A stretch of 64,000 nt of DNA, taken from positions 1 through 64,000 of the forward strand of contig JAPLQS010000028.1 in assembly GCA_026399575.1 (NCBI GenBank). Direction: 5' to 3'. Made by a program: the position numbers and the translations under genes. Shown here piece by piece: positions 52,217 through 62,189 of the stretch. The DNA is from Nitrosospira sp. Its GTDB lineage: Bacteria; Pseudomonadota; Gammaproteobacteria; Burkholderiales; Nitrosomonadaceae. The notes under the pieces were generated by a model that saw only the letters and a list, made by a program, of their open reading frames with translations, did no database searches and was not told where the DNA came from. The stretch's first letter is position 1, and every line of letters starts with the position of its first letter.

Positions 52217-54031
52217 GTGAAATACTATTGGCGCATCGTGCTTGCATCCGCGGTTAGCATATTGCCTATCGGCTCGATTCAGGCGAATGTAGGCAGTGGG
52301 CAATCCGGGAAACCCCAGGCAACCCGGCAAGGAGTACAGCAGCTAGCCCAAGCCGGCGCAGCGGCTGCAAATAAAAAGCCGGCCAAATCAGCAGACGAGA
52401 ACTTCAAGTGGGCAATTAAGCCGTTGGACGTGGATAAAGGGTTGGTCAAATCAGTGGATGACAATTTCAAATGGGCGATCAAGCTAGGGGATCAACCTGC
52501 TGCTCCACCTGCTCCCAGCCCGCATCCGTATGCGGATCGCGAGTACGACTGGTGGGAGCAATCTGCTGCCAAAGGGGCGGCAGCCAAGAAACCTACGAGC
52601 TATCACCGGCGTGCCAACAGCTATGCTACTAATCCCGACTCCGATCCGCCCAGATATGTGCGTCAGTTGAGCGAGATCGGCGTTGAGGCATTCAAGAATG
52701 TCACTTGGTTGGATATCGGTTTTGAGCACCGCACTCGCTATGAATGGCGCCACAATGACATACGGCATGTTGAAGGCGGGGACGATAACCCCTTCTTCCT
52801 GCGTGACCGCGCGTATCTTGGGGTAAAAAATATCCTCGATCCATTCCGTTTTGCGGTCGAGTTTCAGGACTCACGGGTCTACAATCACAAATTTGCGTCT
52901 ACTGACCAGGAAAATAATCCCTATGACTTGATTCAAGGATACGGCGAGCTTTATTTCAAAAATGCGCTGGGTGGCGATGATCGTGGTCAGAATACGCCCA
53001 TCAGATTCCGCGTGGGTCGTATGGCCTATGAAGCAACGGACCGGCGTTTCATCGCAAGAAATGAGTGGCGTAATACCACCAATACCTTTGAAGGCTTTCG
53101 CCTGAATCTGGGCCAACAAAACAATCCTTGGGAAGTCGATCTGTTCGGTATGCAGCCGGTCAAACGCCTGCAAACTGAATTTGATAGGCGCAATGATCAC
53201 TTGTGGTTTTTTGGCTCAATTGGAACTTGGCGCAAGTGGTCAGACATTATCACCATACAACCCTATTACATGGGGCAGAAACAAACTGCTGATCTATATG
53301 GCAGGACGAATACCAATAAACTTGAGCGAGAAATTCATATGCCGGGGTTTCGCGCATACGGAAAGGTGGATGATTGGTTTGATTTCGATGCAAGTTTCAA
53401 CTACCAGTTCGGTTATCAGTCCGATCCTCTTGGTACTCAATCTGGAGCCAATAGGTTCAAGCACGAGACGGTTGCAGCATATGGTTATACCGTCGAAGTA
53501 GGGCGGAACTTTAATTACGATTGGAAGCCACGGGTAAGCGCTTTTTATGGTTACGCCAGCGGCGATCGTGATCCCAACGACAACGTGAATAACCGTTTTG
53601 ACCGTTTTTTCGGTTTTGCACGGCCCTGGTCAGCCGATCATTACGTTATCTATGAAAACATCAAATCTCCCAAAATCAGATTTGACCTTCAACCGACCCA
53701 GAAATTCGGGATAGAAGCCGGCTACACCTGGTTCTGGCTGGCCAGCAGTACGGATCGTCTTTTCGACACTTTCGACGGTAACATCAGTGTCGTCAGGGAT
53801 CCGGGTTTTAATCGTAACAGGAATGGAACCTGGGGCGACCAGGTAGGTGGGGCATTTGAAGGGCGCTTACGCTACCAGCCTTGGCCACGGGTCAATACCG
53901 TGTTGGGGTACACCCATTTCACCGCTGGGGATTTCGTAAAAAATGCAATCGCGGCACAGCCTACCCACATCGACCAGCGCTCAGGCAACACCGACTTTCT
54001 CTACTTTGAAGTATTAATCAGTGCTTTTTAA
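52217..54031 (+). CDS. Alginate-export-family outer membrane porin
   Basis: A 604-residue outer membrane beta-barrel. GTG 52217 has AGGAG 8 bases upstream and opens a signal peptide (RIVLASAVSILPIGSIQA). Residues 24-145 are a low-complexity Ala/Lys/Pro region with the 12-residue motif KSADENFKWAIK (57-68) repeated as KSVDDNFKWAIK (78-89). The rest shows alternating strands ending in Phe (YFEVLISAF), with LRDRAYLGVKN, RFRVGRMAYEATDRRF and WYFGS-like blocks of the alginate_exp family. Its place before sbp-cysTWA suggests sulfate or sulfonate passage (inference). Confidence 0.82.
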   Translation: MKYYWRIVLASAVSILPIGSIQANVGSGQSGKPQATRQGVQQLAQAGAAAANKKPAKSADENFKWAIKPLDVDKGLVKSVDDNFKWAIKLGDQPAAPPAPSPHPYADREYDWWEQSAAKGAAAKKPTSYHRRANSYATNPDSDPPRYVRQLSEIGVEAFKNVTWLDIGFEHRTRYEWRHNDIRHVEGGDDNPFFLRDRAYLGVKNILDPFRFAVEFQDSRVYNHKFASTDQENNPYDLIQGYGELYFKNALGGDDRGQNTPIRFRVGRMAYEATDRRFIARNEWRNTTNTFEGFRLNLGQQNNPWEVDLFGMQPVKRLQTEFDRRNDHLWFFGSIGTWRKWSDIITIQPYYMGQKQTADLYGRTNTNKLEREIHMPGFRAYGKVDDWFDFDASFNYQFGYQSDPLGTQSGANRFKHETVAAYGYTVEVGRNFNYDWKPRVSAFYGYASGDRDPNDNVNNRFDRFFGFARPWSADHYVIYENIKSPKIRFDLQPTQKFGIEAGYTWFWLASSTDRLFDTFDGNISVVRDPGFNRNRNGTWGDQVGGAFEGRLRYQPWPRVNTVLGYTHFTAGDFVKNAIAAQPTHIDQRSGNTDFLYFEVLISAF

Positions 54032-54077
54032 ATAATCTTGAACAGAGTTACTCAACATTTCTACTAAAGGAAAAATC

Positions 54078-55073
54078 ATGAACATCAAAACATGGCTGCC
54101 AGCAGCCTTAGTGGCGAGTTTGTTAATCAGCGGCAACGCGGTTGCGGACAGGGTGTTGCTCAATGTCTCCTATGATCCGACACGGGAGCTATATCAGGAA
54201 TTTAATGCTTCATTCATAAAACAGTGGCAGGCGAAAACCGGAGAGAAGGTTGCCGTCAGGCAATCCCACGGCGGTTCCGGCAAGCAGGCGCGTTCCGTGA
54301 TCGATGGTCTTGAAGCGGACGTGGTAACCCTGGCGCTGGGCAACGACATCAATGCCATTGCGGAAAAAGCCAAATTGCTGCCGGAAGACTGGCAGAAGCG
54401 ATTTGCACGCAACAGCACTCCCTACACCTCGACCATCATTTTCCTGGTGCGCAAAGGCAACCCCAAAGGTATCAAGGATTGGAACGATCTGGCCCGGCCC
54501 GGTATAGCAGTGATCACCCCCAACCCCAAAACCTCCGGCGGCGCACAGTGGAATTATCTGGCGGCATGGGAATTCGGCAAGCGAAACTTTGGTGAGGCCA
54601 GAGCAAAAGAATTTGTCGCCGATATCTACAAGAATGTGCCGGTGCTTGATTCCGGCGCACGCGGGTCGACCACGACTTTTGTCGAGCGCGGTGTCGGTGA
54701 TGTACTTATTTCCTGGGAGAATGAAGCCTTTCTGGCAATCAAGGAGTACGGTTCCAGTAAGTTTGAGATCGTAATACCCTCACTCAGCATCCTTGCGGAA
54801 CCACCGGTTGCGATAGTGGACAAGGTAGTGGACAAGAAAGGTACGCGCGATCTTGCCGAAGCCTATCTGCAGTATCTCTATTCGGAGGAGGGCCAGGAGA
54901 TCGCCGCGAAGAATTTCTACCGACCGACCAATCAGAAAGTCGCGGCAAAATATGCCAAGCAGTTTCCGGCAATCATGCTGTTCAGGATCGATGAGGCGTT
55001 TGGCGGCTGGAAGAATGCGCACAAGACCCACTTTGCCGATGGCGGCACGTTTGATCAGATCTACCAGAAGTGA
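54078..55073 (+). CDS. sbp: Sulfate ABC transporter, periplasmic binding protein
   Basis: A 331-residue Sbp/CysP protein with signal peptide ([13 protein letters not shown]). The mature start [18 protein letters not shown] is the family signature. Other ligand-loop blocks are [36 protein letters not shown] and [15 protein letters not shown]. It binds sulfate or thiosulfate and feeds the CysT/CysW/CysA transporter encoded downstream. AAAGGA precedes the ATG. Confidence 0.95.
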   Translation: MNIKTWLPAALVASLLISGNAVADRVLLNVSYDPTRELYQEFNASFIKQWQAKTGEKVAVRQSHGGSGKQARSVIDGLEADVVTLALGNDINAIAEKAKLLPEDWQKRFARNSTPYTSTIIFLVRKGNPKGIKDWNDLARPGIAVITPNPKTSGGAQWNYLAAWEFGKRNFGEARAKEFVADIYKNVPVLDSGARGSTTTFVERGVGDVLISWENEAFLAIKEYGSSKFEIVIPSLSILAEPPVAIVDKVVDKKGTRDLAEAYLQYLYSEEGQEIAAKNFYRPTNQKVAAKYAKQFPAIMLFRIDEAFGGWKNAHKTHFADGGTFDQIYQK

Positions 55074-55126
55074 CCACACTGATTGGTCACCAGCAAACAA
55101 TAACCGGATTTAACAGGAGTGCATAA

Positions 55127-55960
55127 TTGAGTACGTTCAGGCAACACAGCATCCTGCCGGGGTTCAACCTGGCACTCGGCTTTACGCTGCTTTATCTGAG
55201 CCTGATCGTGTTGATCCCATTATCCGCAGCGTTTATCCGCACTACCGAGCTTACCTGGGAAGAATTTTGGTTTGCGGTGACGACGCCACGCGTGCTGGCT
55301 TCGTATCGACTGACGTTCGGTGCTGCGTTTGCGGCTGCACTGGTCAATGCGGTATTCGGGCTGCTGGTGGCGTGGGTGCTGGTACGTTATCGCTTCCCCG
55401 GCAAGAAGCTGATAGATGCGCTGGTAGATCTGCCATTCGCGCTGCCGACTGCAGTGGCCGGCATTGCCTTGACGGCGCTCTATGCGGGCAACGGCTGGAT
55501 CGGCCAGTATCTTGAGCCACTGGGCATCAAGGTGGCCTTCACACCGATCGGGGTTTTTGTGGCGCTGACTTTTATCGGCTTGCCGTTCGTGGTGCGCACG
55601 GTGCAGCCGGTGCTCGAAGACATCGAGTCGGAACTGGAGGAGGCGGCAGCCATGCTGGGGGCGAACCGCTTTCAAACGTTCACGCGCATAATTTTTCCGA
55701 CGATCTTCCCGGCGTTGATGACCGGTTTTGCGCTTGCCTTTGCCCGTGCGATCGGTGAGTACGGCTCGGTCATTTTCATCGCTGGCAACATGCCGATGGT
55801 TTCCGAGATTACCCCGCTGCTGATCATCACCAAGCTTGAGCAGTACGACTATGCAGGCGCCACGGCGCTGGCAGTCGTGATGCTGGTCATTTCCTTTATC
55901 TTGCTGCTGGTCATCAATCTGTTGCAATGGTGGGGTCGCCGCCGCGGCGCTTTGGCATGA
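55127..55960 (+). CDS. cysT: Sulfate ABC transporter permease CysT (CysU)
   Basis: A 277-residue permease with six hydrophobic helices. It starts at TTG 55127 with AGGAG 8 bases upstream and has [19 protein letters not shown] at the N-terminus. The EAA loop that docks on the ATPase is [18 protein letters not shown]. It pairs with CysW, whose gene starts 10 bp downstream. Confidence 0.95.
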   Translation: MSTFRQHSILPGFNLALGFTLLYLSLIVLIPLSAAFIRTTELTWEEFWFAVTTPRVLASYRLTFGAAFAAALVNAVFGLLVAWVLVRYRFPGKKLIDALVDLPFALPTAVAGIALTALYAGNGWIGQYLEPLGIKVAFTPIGVFVALTFIGLPFVVRTVQPVLEDIESELEEAAAMLGANRFQTFTRIIFPTIFPALMTGFALAFARAIGEYGSVIFIAGNMPMVSEITPLLIITKLEQYDYAGATALAVVMLVISFILLLVINLLQWWGRRRGALA

Positions 55961-55970
55961 GGAAATTCAA

Positions 55971-56858
55971 ATGAACGCTACCACCCTGCCCACAACTGCC
56001 CGCGTGCGGCGTACGCGAGCTACCCAGGAACCTGCCTGGGTACGCTGGACTTTGATCGGGCTGGCGCTCGCATTTCTGACGCTGTTTCTTTTTGTGCCAT
56101 TGATCCTGGTGTTCTATGAGGCGTTGAAGAAGGGGACTGATGTCTACTTCGCGGCCATTATCGAGCCGGATGCGCTATCGGCAATTCGACTTACCTTGAC
56201 CGTTGCAGCGATTGCAGTGCCGCTCAATCTGGTATTCGGCGTAGCGGCTGCCTGGGCTATAGCCAAATTCGAATTCCGTGGCAAGAATCTGCTGATCACA
56301 CTGATTGACCTGCCGTTCTCGGTATCGCCAGTGGTCTCGGGACTGATTTACGTGCTCATTTTCGGTTTGCAGGGCTGGCTGGGGCCGTGGCTGGCGGAGC
56401 ACGACATCAAGGTCATATTTGCGGTAACCGGTATTGTGCTGGCTACTGTTTTTGTGACCGTCCCGTTTATCGCGCGTGAGTTGATTCCGCTGATGCAGGC
56501 ACAGGGTACCGAGGAAGAGGAGGCAGCCGTGGCGCTGGGCGCAAACGGCTGGCAGACCTTCTCCCGGGTGACGCTGCCGAACATCAAATGGGGTCTGCTG
56601 TACGGTACCATCCTGTGCAACGCGCGTGCGATGGGCGAGTTTGGCGCAGTATCGGTGGTATCCGGCCACATCCGCGGCAGTACCAACACCCTGCCGCTGC
56701 ACGTCGAGATCCTCTACAACGAGTATAATTTTGCGGCCGCATTCGCAGTAGCGTCTTTGCTGGCGTTGCTTGCCCTCGTGACGCTGGCACTGAAGACCAT
56801 GGTCGAATCCAGAATCACGCAACCCAAGGAGAATGCCAATGAGCATCGAAGTGCGTAA
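55971..56858 (+). CDS. cysW: Sulfate ABC transporter permease CysW
   Basis: A 295-residue permease, six helices, with the EAA loop [20 protein letters not shown] and the conserved [20 protein letters not shown]. It overlaps the start of cysA by 20 bp, so the two are translationally coupled. The first 35 residues are a basic cytoplasmic extension. Confidence 0.95.
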   Translation: MNATTLPTTARVRRTRATQEPAWVRWTLIGLALAFLTLFLFVPLILVFYEALKKGTDVYFAAIIEPDALSAIRLTLTVAAIAVPLNLVFGVAAAWAIAKFEFRGKNLLITLIDLPFSVSPVVSGLIYVLIFGLQGWLGPWLAEHDIKVIFAVTGIVLATVFVTVPFIARELIPLMQAQGTEEEEAAVALGANGWQTFSRVTLPNIKWGLLYGTILCNARAMGEFGAVSVVSGHIRGSTNTLPLHVEILYNEYNFAAAFAVASLLALLALVTLALKTMVESRITQPKENANEHRSA

Positions 56859-57912
56859 TCTGTCCAAGCAGTTCGGGACATTCGCTGCGCTGCGTGACGT
56901 CAGTCTGGAGGTACGCTCAGGTGAACTGCTCGCGCTGCTGGGCCCTTCGGGTTCCGGCAAAACCACGCTATTGCGCGTGATCGCGGGACTTGATGTGGCG
57001 GACGCTGGCCAGGTTCTGTTTCAAGGCGAAGATGCCACCGACCAGCATGTGCGCGAACGGCAAGTGGGTTTCGTGTTCCAGCACTACGCGCTGTTTCGTA
57101 ACATGACAATTTTCGAGAATGTCGCTTTCGGTTTGCGCGTCCGTCCGAAAGACGTGCGCCCGCCTGATGCAGAGATACGGGAGCGAGTTCATGAATTACT
57201 GAAACTGGTGCAGCTTGACTGGCTGGCGGAACGCTATCCGCATCAACTTTCAGGTGGGCAGCGCCAGCGTATTGCTCTGGCACGGGCGTTGGCGGTGGAG
57301 CCGAAGGTGTTATTACTGGATGAACCTTTTGGTGCGCTTGATGCCAAGGTCCGTAAGGAGTTGCGTTCCTGGCTGCGACGGCTGCATGATGACATGCACA
57401 TCACCAGCGTGTTCGTCACCCATGACCAGGAAGAAGCGCTGGAGGTGGCGGATCGGGTGGTGGTCATGAATGAAGGCCGCATCGAACAAATCGGCACGCC
57501 GGACGAAGTCTATGAGAATCCGGCCAGCCCGTTTGTCTATGAATTTCTCGGCAATGTGAACCTGTTCCATAGCCGGCTGCACCGCGGACGTGCCTGGATC
57601 GACGGCATCGAAGTCGACGCGCCTGAGCACGCTGAAGCAGAGGAACTTGCAGCTGTCGCTTACGTTCGCCCCCATGATATTGAAGTCGACCGTGTTGCCC
57701 AGGGTGAGGCGGCGCTGGCCGCGCGCGTGACTCATGTTCTTTCAGTCGGCCCCATCGTGCGACTGGAGTTGATCCGTGAAGACAGTGAAGACAAGAATCC
57801 GATTCAGGTGGAGATAAGCAAGGAACGCTTTCGCGAATTGCAGTTGGTGCGAGGTGATCAGGTTTTCATCAAACCGCGCCGCTTTGATCTGTTCCCGAAT
57901 CGGATACACTAG
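56839..57912 (+). CDS. cysA: Sulfate/thiosulfate import ATPase CysA
   Basis: A 357-residue ABC ATPase energising sulfate import. Walker A is [11 protein letters not shown], the signature is [15 protein letters not shown], Walker B is [12 protein letters not shown], and the H-loop His lies in [10 protein letters not shown]. The last 110 residues form the regulatory OB-like domain ([11 protein letters not shown]). ATG 56839 is preferred over 56833 because AAGGAG then has a 7-base spacing. Confidence 0.96.
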   Translation: MSIEVRNLSKQFGTFAALRDVSLEVRSGELLALLGPSGSGKTTLLRVIAGLDVADAGQVLFQGEDATDQHVRERQVGFVFQHYALFRNMTIFENVAFGLRVRPKDVRPPDAEIRERVHELLKLVQLDWLAERYPHQLSGGQRQRIALARALAVEPKVLLLDEPFGALDAKVRKELRSWLRRLHDDMHITSVFVTHDQEEALEVADRVVVMNEGRIEQIGTPDEVYENPASPFVYEFLGNVNLFHSRLHRGRAWIDGIEVDAPEHAEAEELAAVAYVRPHDIEVDRVAQGEAALAARVTHVLSVGPIVRLELIREDSEDKNPIQVEISKERFRELQLVRGDQVFIKPRRFDLFPNRIH

Positions 57913-58016
57913 CAGCCTGCCAGATTCCTTGCTCGATCTTGTTGTTGATCCGCCGGTATCCCCGGTCTGCAGATTTTTATGTTAGACTTTCCGCCTTTCA
58001 AAGCAACCAGAAAAAC

Positions 58017-59333
58017 ATGCTGCGCGACGATAACAAAATCAGGGAGCAAAAGCCATTGGCACTGGCACAAAAAAGCCTGCGCTGGCCGGTCGTGCTGGCC
58101 AGTCTCCCGCTATTCGGCATGGTCGCTGCTTTTGGCATTGCGCCTGACACTTCCCTGAAAGACGTGCCTGTGCAGCAAGTCGTTCTCAACCTCGAGCTTC
58201 CGGAGATATCCCACACTGCCGCCACTGATATCACTTTCTGGCGTCAGGAGCACATCCAGCGCGGGGATACCGTCGCGGCGCTGCTTTCCCGATTCGAAGT
58301 GAACAATCGGGATGCGGCCAACTTCTTGCGCGACGCCAGAAATGCCAAGGCCATGCATCAACTGGTACCCGGCAGGGTTGTTCATGCGCAGACCACGGCG
58401 GCGGGCGAATTGCTGTTGCTGCGCTATTTCCCCGGCGGCAATGAGCAGTTCCTGATGGAAAAAACGGATGGTGCTTTCAAGTTAAGTGAACAACCGATCG
58501 AACTGGAGGCGCACATCCAGATGAAATCGGGAGTGATAAACAGTTCGTTATTTGCCGCTACCGACAGTGCGGGTGTGCCCGATAATATCACCACCCAGAT
58601 TGTCGATATCTTCGCTTCCGATATTGATTTTCATCGAGACTTGCGCAAGGGTGATCGCTTCACCGTGGTGTATGAATCACTGCATAATGATGGCGAGCTT
58701 GCCAAAGCCGGACGTGTGCTGGCGGTGGAATTTGTCAATCAGGGAATATCCTATCAGGCGGTATACTTCCAGGCGAATGATGGCAATAGCGGCTATTACG
58801 CACCTGACGGCAAAAATCTGCGCAAGGCATTTCTGCGGTCACCCCTGGAGTTTTCCCGTATCAGCTCAGGTTTTTCCAGTGCCCGTTTTCATCCGGTGCT
58901 GCAAACCTGGCGTGCCCACAAGGGTGTTGATTATGCCGCGCCAACGGGCACACGGGTAAAAGCCACTGCCAACGGTACCGTGGCATTCGCCGGCTGGCAG
59001 AACGGTTATGGCAATGTGGTCATTCTGCAACATCAGGGCCAATACACCACCGCTTACGGTCATTTATCGGCTTTTGCCAAGGGCCTGCGCAAGGGGCAGC
59101 GCGTTAGCCAAAGCGATGTAATCGGTTATGTCGGCGCAACCGGAATGGCTACGGGTCCGCACCTGCATTATGAATTCCGTGTCAGCGGTGTGCAGCGCGA
59201 TCCGCTGCGTGTAGCAATGCCTGCCGCCATACCCATCGCGGCCAGAAGCATGGCTGCATTCCACGAGAGTACCAAGCCACTGATAGTCCGGCTGGATATG
59301 CTGCGCGACACCAATCTTGCGTTCCTGGACTAG
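58017..59333 (+). CDS. M23 (LytM-type) membrane-anchored peptidoglycan endopeptidase
   Basis: A 438-residue envelope protein with one N-terminal membrane helix (WPVVLASLPLFGMVAAFGIA). A LysM-like/OapA-type region follows (HIQRGDTVAALLSRFEVNN), and a C-terminal M23 domain with the Zn site His in RAHKGVDYAAP and HxH in GPHLHYEFRV. Both Zn motifs are complete, so it should be an active DD-endopeptidase like MepM. ATG 58017 was chosen; the open frame upstream to 57939 lacks similarity. anmK follows 43 bp downstream. Confidence 0.92.
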   Translation: MLRDDNKIREQKPLALAQKSLRWPVVLASLPLFGMVAAFGIAPDTSLKDVPVQQVVLNLELPEISHTAATDITFWRQEHIQRGDTVAALLSRFEVNNRDAANFLRDARNAKAMHQLVPGRVVHAQTTAAGELLLLRYFPGGNEQFLMEKTDGAFKLSEQPIELEAHIQMKSGVINSSLFAATDSAGVPDNITTQIVDIFASDIDFHRDLRKGDRFTVVYESLHNDGELAKAGRVLAVEFVNQGISYQAVYFQANDGNSGYYAPDGKNLRKAFLRSPLEFSRISSGFSSARFHPVLQTWRAHKGVDYAAPTGTRVKATANGTVAFAGWQNGYGNVVILQHQGQYTTAYGHLSAFAKGLRKGQRVSQSDVIGYVGATGMATGPHLHYEFRVSGVQRDPLRVAMPAAIPIAARSMAAFHESTKPLIVRLDMLRDTNLAFLD

Positions 59334-59376
59334 CTTCGAAATCAAGCAGTAATACGGTCACATAGCCGAACTCCAT

Positions 59377-60477
59377 TTGAAACCTGCTTACTATATCGGC
59401 ATCATGTCAGGCACCAGCCTGGATGGGATAGATGTGGTGCTGGCGGACTTCAGTTTGTCACCCCCTTCTCTGTCCTGCACCTTTTACTCGCCCTACGATA
59501 AGGATCTGCGTCAGCGGTTACTGGATTTGCATCATTCGGGCAATGATGAACTGCATCGTGCGGCCATACTCAGTAATGAATTGGCTCGCTGCTATGCCGA
59601 GGCTGTAGTCAGCCTGCTCAATAAAAGCGGGGTAGAGCCGCAGGATGTTACCGCCATCGGTTGCCATGGCCAGACTGTGCGCCACTGCCCTCAATCTGGA
59701 AGCGGCTATACCATCCAGCTAGGCAATGCCGCATTGCTGGCCGAACTCACCGGCATCACCGTAGTAACGGATTTTAGAAATCGTGACATCGCGGCTGGCG
59801 GACAGGGCGCTCCGCTTGTGCCGAAGTTTCACCAAGTCTTATTTGCAGATTTGAAGAATCATCGTGTTGTTGTCAACATTGGCGGGATCTCCAACCTTAC
59901 CAGTCTTACGCCTGCCGGAGGAGTCACCGGATTTGACTGCGGCCCCGGCAATCTGCTGATGGATGCATGGTGTTTGCGTCACTTGGGCAAGATATATGAT
60001 GAGAATGGGATCTGGGCGGGGACAGGCAAAGTAATTCCGGCGCTGTTTGAAAAACTTCTGACGCTGCCATTTTTCTCGCTGCCGCCACCGAAGAGCACCG
60101 GCAGGGAAATGTTCAACCTGCCTTGGCTGGAGAGTTTTCTGTGTGGTAAGGAGAAACCGGAGGATGTGCAGGCTACTTTGTTACAGCTCACTGTCACAGG
60201 GATCTCCAGGTCGGTGCTTGCTTACTTCCCGAGTGCAGTGGAAATCTATTTATGTGGCGGTGGAGCGCGCAATGCAGAACTGGTTGCCAAATTACAGATC
60301 GCATTGCCGGGAAAAAAGGTGGAACTGACCGATGCACTGGGCGTGGATGCTGACTGGCTGGAGGCATTTGCTTTTGCCTGGCTGGCGCAGCAGGCTATTG
60401 TGGGGATTCCTGCCAATCTTCCCGAGGTTACTGGCGCGAAGGGTGCCCGGGTCCTTGGTGCAATTTACCGGGCTTGA
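59377..60477 (+). CDS. anmK: Anhydro-N-acetylmuramic acid kinase
   Basis: AnmK, 366 residues, opens and phosphorylates 1,6-anhydro-MurNAc to MurNAc-6-phosphate in cell-wall recycling. It has GIMSGTSLDGIDVVL at the N-terminus, then GCHGQTVRH, NIGGISNLT and the catalytic-Asp block FDCGPGNLLMDAW. The start is TTG 59377 (LKPAYYIG). It complements mpl and mltA in this window. Confidence 0.96.
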   Translation: MKPAYYIGIMSGTSLDGIDVVLADFSLSPPSLSCTFYSPYDKDLRQRLLDLHHSGNDELHRAAILSNELARCYAEAVVSLLNKSGVEPQDVTAIGCHGQTVRHCPQSGSGYTIQLGNAALLAELTGITVVTDFRNRDIAAGGQGAPLVPKFHQVLFADLKNHRVVVNIGGISNLTSLTPAGGVTGFDCGPGNLLMDAWCLRHLGKIYDENGIWAGTGKVIPALFEKLLTLPFFSLPPPKSTGREMFNLPWLESFLCGKEKPEDVQATLLQLTVTGISRSVLAYFPSAVEIYLCGGGARNAELVAKLQIALPGKKVELTDALGVDADWLEAFAFAWLAQQAIVGIPANLPEVTGAKGARVLGAIYRA

Positions 60478-60515
60478 GTCTCTGCAATCTCATTCAACAA
60501 TTTCACCAGCCAAAT

Positions 60516-60545
60516 AAAAATGGGAGCGAAGGCTCCCATTTTTTC
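60516..60545. terminator. Bidirectional rho-independent terminator anmK / erpA
   Basis: TGGGAGC (60521-60527) pairs with GCTCCCA (60532-60538) around GAAG, flanked by AAAAA and TTTTTT that extend the stem and supply U-runs in both directions. It lies between convergent genes. Confidence 0.93.
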
Positions 60546-60559
60546 TAATAAGAACTTGC

Positions 60560-60928
60560 TTATGCTGAGAACGAAGACCCGCAACCGCAGGTACTGGCAG
60601 CGCCGGGATTCTTGATCACGAATTGGGCGCCCTCGGGGCTTTCCTGATAGTCGATTTCCGCACCCGCCAAGTATTGGAAACTCATCGGGTCGATCAGCAG
60701 TTTCACCCCATTCTTTTCCATTACGGTATCGTCTTCGTTGACCAGTTCGTCAAAGGTGAAGCCGTATTTGAAGCCGGAACACCCGCCTCCGCTTACGAAA
60801 ACTCTCAGTTTAAGTTCGTTGTTGCCTTCTTCCTCGATCAATTGTTTGACCTTGCCTGCCGCGCTATCGGTAAAGATCAGCGGAACCTGCATTTCAGTAA
60901 TCGAGTCTGTTTCGGTGACTGCATTCAT
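60560..60928 (-). CDS. erpA: Iron-sulfur cluster insertion protein ErpA
   Basis: A 122-residue A-type carrier that hands Fe-S clusters to apo-proteins. The three conserved Cys are in [12 protein letters not shown] and the C-terminal STCGCGSSF. The N-terminal 15 residues are a short extension. The minus-strand gene ends at the shared terminator; upstream lies the bactofilin gene. Confidence 0.95.
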   Translation of the reverse strand: MNAVTETDSITEMQVPLIFTDSAAGKVKQLIEEEGNNELKLRVFVSGGGCSGFKYGFTFDELVNEDDTVMEKNGVKLLIDPMSFQYLAGAEIDYQESPEGAQFVIKNPGAASTCGCGSSFSA

Positions 60929-60985
60929 ATCGAACTCTTTATATTAAATAAGCCATAAAAATTATCCTCTGCTACTGAGCGAAGG

Positions 60986-61396
60986 TCAATCGCCAGTGGC
61001 GGGTACCAATGTCATTACTTTATTGCCTTGCTGTACATGATCCTGGTGCAGCAGCATGCCTTCGATCGTTGCCCCAAGCTGAATTTCAAGAGCACGGCAA
61101 TACACATCCCCCGACACTCTGGCTTTGGCTTGTAGTTCCAGGTATTCATCTGCGTGTACTGGGCCGACTACGGTGCCATTGATGACCGCATGAGAAACCT
61201 GAATTTTCCCCTCAATACTTGCCTGATCGCTCAGCATCAGGGTGCTGGGCTTGTCCCCCGTTGCGGTGATGTTTCCACGGACGCGTCCATCTATGCGCAG
61301 ACCGCCACTGAAACTGATGTCGCCCACGACGTGAGTACCCGTGCCGATGAGTGAATCGATCTGGTTTTGGGGTTTGTTGGTTTTTTTTCCGAACAT
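60986..61396 (-). CDS. Bactofilin (polymer-forming cytoskeletal protein)
   Basis: A 136-residue DUF583 protein: a short polar N-terminus (KKTNKPQNQIDSLIGTGTHV), then a right-handed beta-helix of short repeats (ISFSGGLRIDGRVRGNI, SIEGKIQVSHAVINGTVVG, VSGDVYCRALEIQLGATIEG). Bactofilins form non-polar filaments that localise wall enzymes. It lies 11 bp downstream of the DUF6776-like gene, so both are probably one unit; the M23 peptidase gene nearby is a plausible partner (inference). Confidence 0.93.
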   Translation of the reverse strand: MFGKKTNKPQNQIDSLIGTGTHVVGDISFSGGLRIDGRVRGNITATGDKPSTLMLSDQASIEGKIQVSHAVINGTVVGPVHADEYLELQAKARVSGDVYCRALEIQLGATIEGMLLHQDHVQQGNKVMTLVPATGD

Positions 61397-61407
61397 TTCT
61401 TCCTCCT

Positions 61408-62160
61408 TTACGAGGGTAGATTCACGACTTGCGTTAACTTCGATTGCGCCACGCCATTTTCGAACACCCGTACCTGCAGGCTCTCCACTACGGCGCCTGG
61501 CTGCAACCGGAAGCTTTTCTCTACTCGCTGGTAAAACTTGAAGCTGACATTAGTTGTCTTTGAAGAGTCCTCGCCAGGAAGAGGCATGGCCACCATACTC
61601 CCATTCTGCCGCAAATTGACTGTGAATTCCAGATTACCCTGAAAATCCTTGGTACGCTGCTTACCCTGCACCAGCAGCAGGCTGTAGTGATATTCTCCAG
61701 GGGATTGCCCCCGTCCCAGTTTGAAATGGTATATGGAAACCCCATCGCCCGCCATTCCGCTACCTGACATGAAGGTCTGGAGGAAAGCCAGATCCTCCTT
61801 CAGTTGGGTGTTCTCATTCCCCAGAGTCTTGACCTGCTTGACAAGATCGTCGCGCGCGGCAAGTTCCATTTGTGCACGGCGTTCAAGCCCGATTGCTCCT
61901 ATGCGCAGCGCTTCATTATCCTGCTGTAACTGCATGTTCGATTTAGACAGTCGACCCAGTTCCTGGGTTACTCCATTCATGTCAAAATTTGCAAACTTGC
62001 GCCCGGCATCATATATGCCTAAGGATAGCCCCAGTGCCAGCGCCAGCCCGGCAACGACAGCAATTACCAGCCACCGCAGGTACCATGGAAAATGTGGACG
62101 CACCGCCACTCGCGGCGCGGATATGCCAAATTTTCTTTTGAGAGATTTAATTATTACCAT
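61408..62160 (-). CDS. DUF6776-like membrane protein with coiled coil
   Basis: A 250-residue bitopic protein. A basic N-terminus leads into one membrane helix (about residues 30-50, WLVIAVVAGLALALGLSLGI). A coiled coil follows (about 65-125, LGRLSKSNMQLQQDNEALR) and a C-terminal beta-rich periplasmic domain (YHYSLLLVQGKQRTKDFQGN). The family recurs just upstream of bactofilin genes in betaproteobacteria. The DUF name is from memory and the function is unknown. Confidence 0.75.
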   Translation of the reverse strand: MVIIKSLKRKFGISAPRVAVRPHFPWYLRWLVIAVVAGLALALGLSLGIYDAGRKFANFDMNGVTQELGRLSKSNMQLQQDNEALRIGAIGLERRAQMELAARDDLVKQVKTLGNENTQLKEDLAFLQTFMSGSGMAGDGVSIYHFKLGRGQSPGEYHYSLLLVQGKQRTKDFQGNLEFTVNLRQNGSMVAMPLPGEDSSKTTNVSFKFYQRVEKSFRLQPGAVVESLQVRVFENGVAQSKLTQVVNLPS

Positions 62161-62189
62161 CAGGCTATGCTGAGGCGGTGGCGGCGCAT

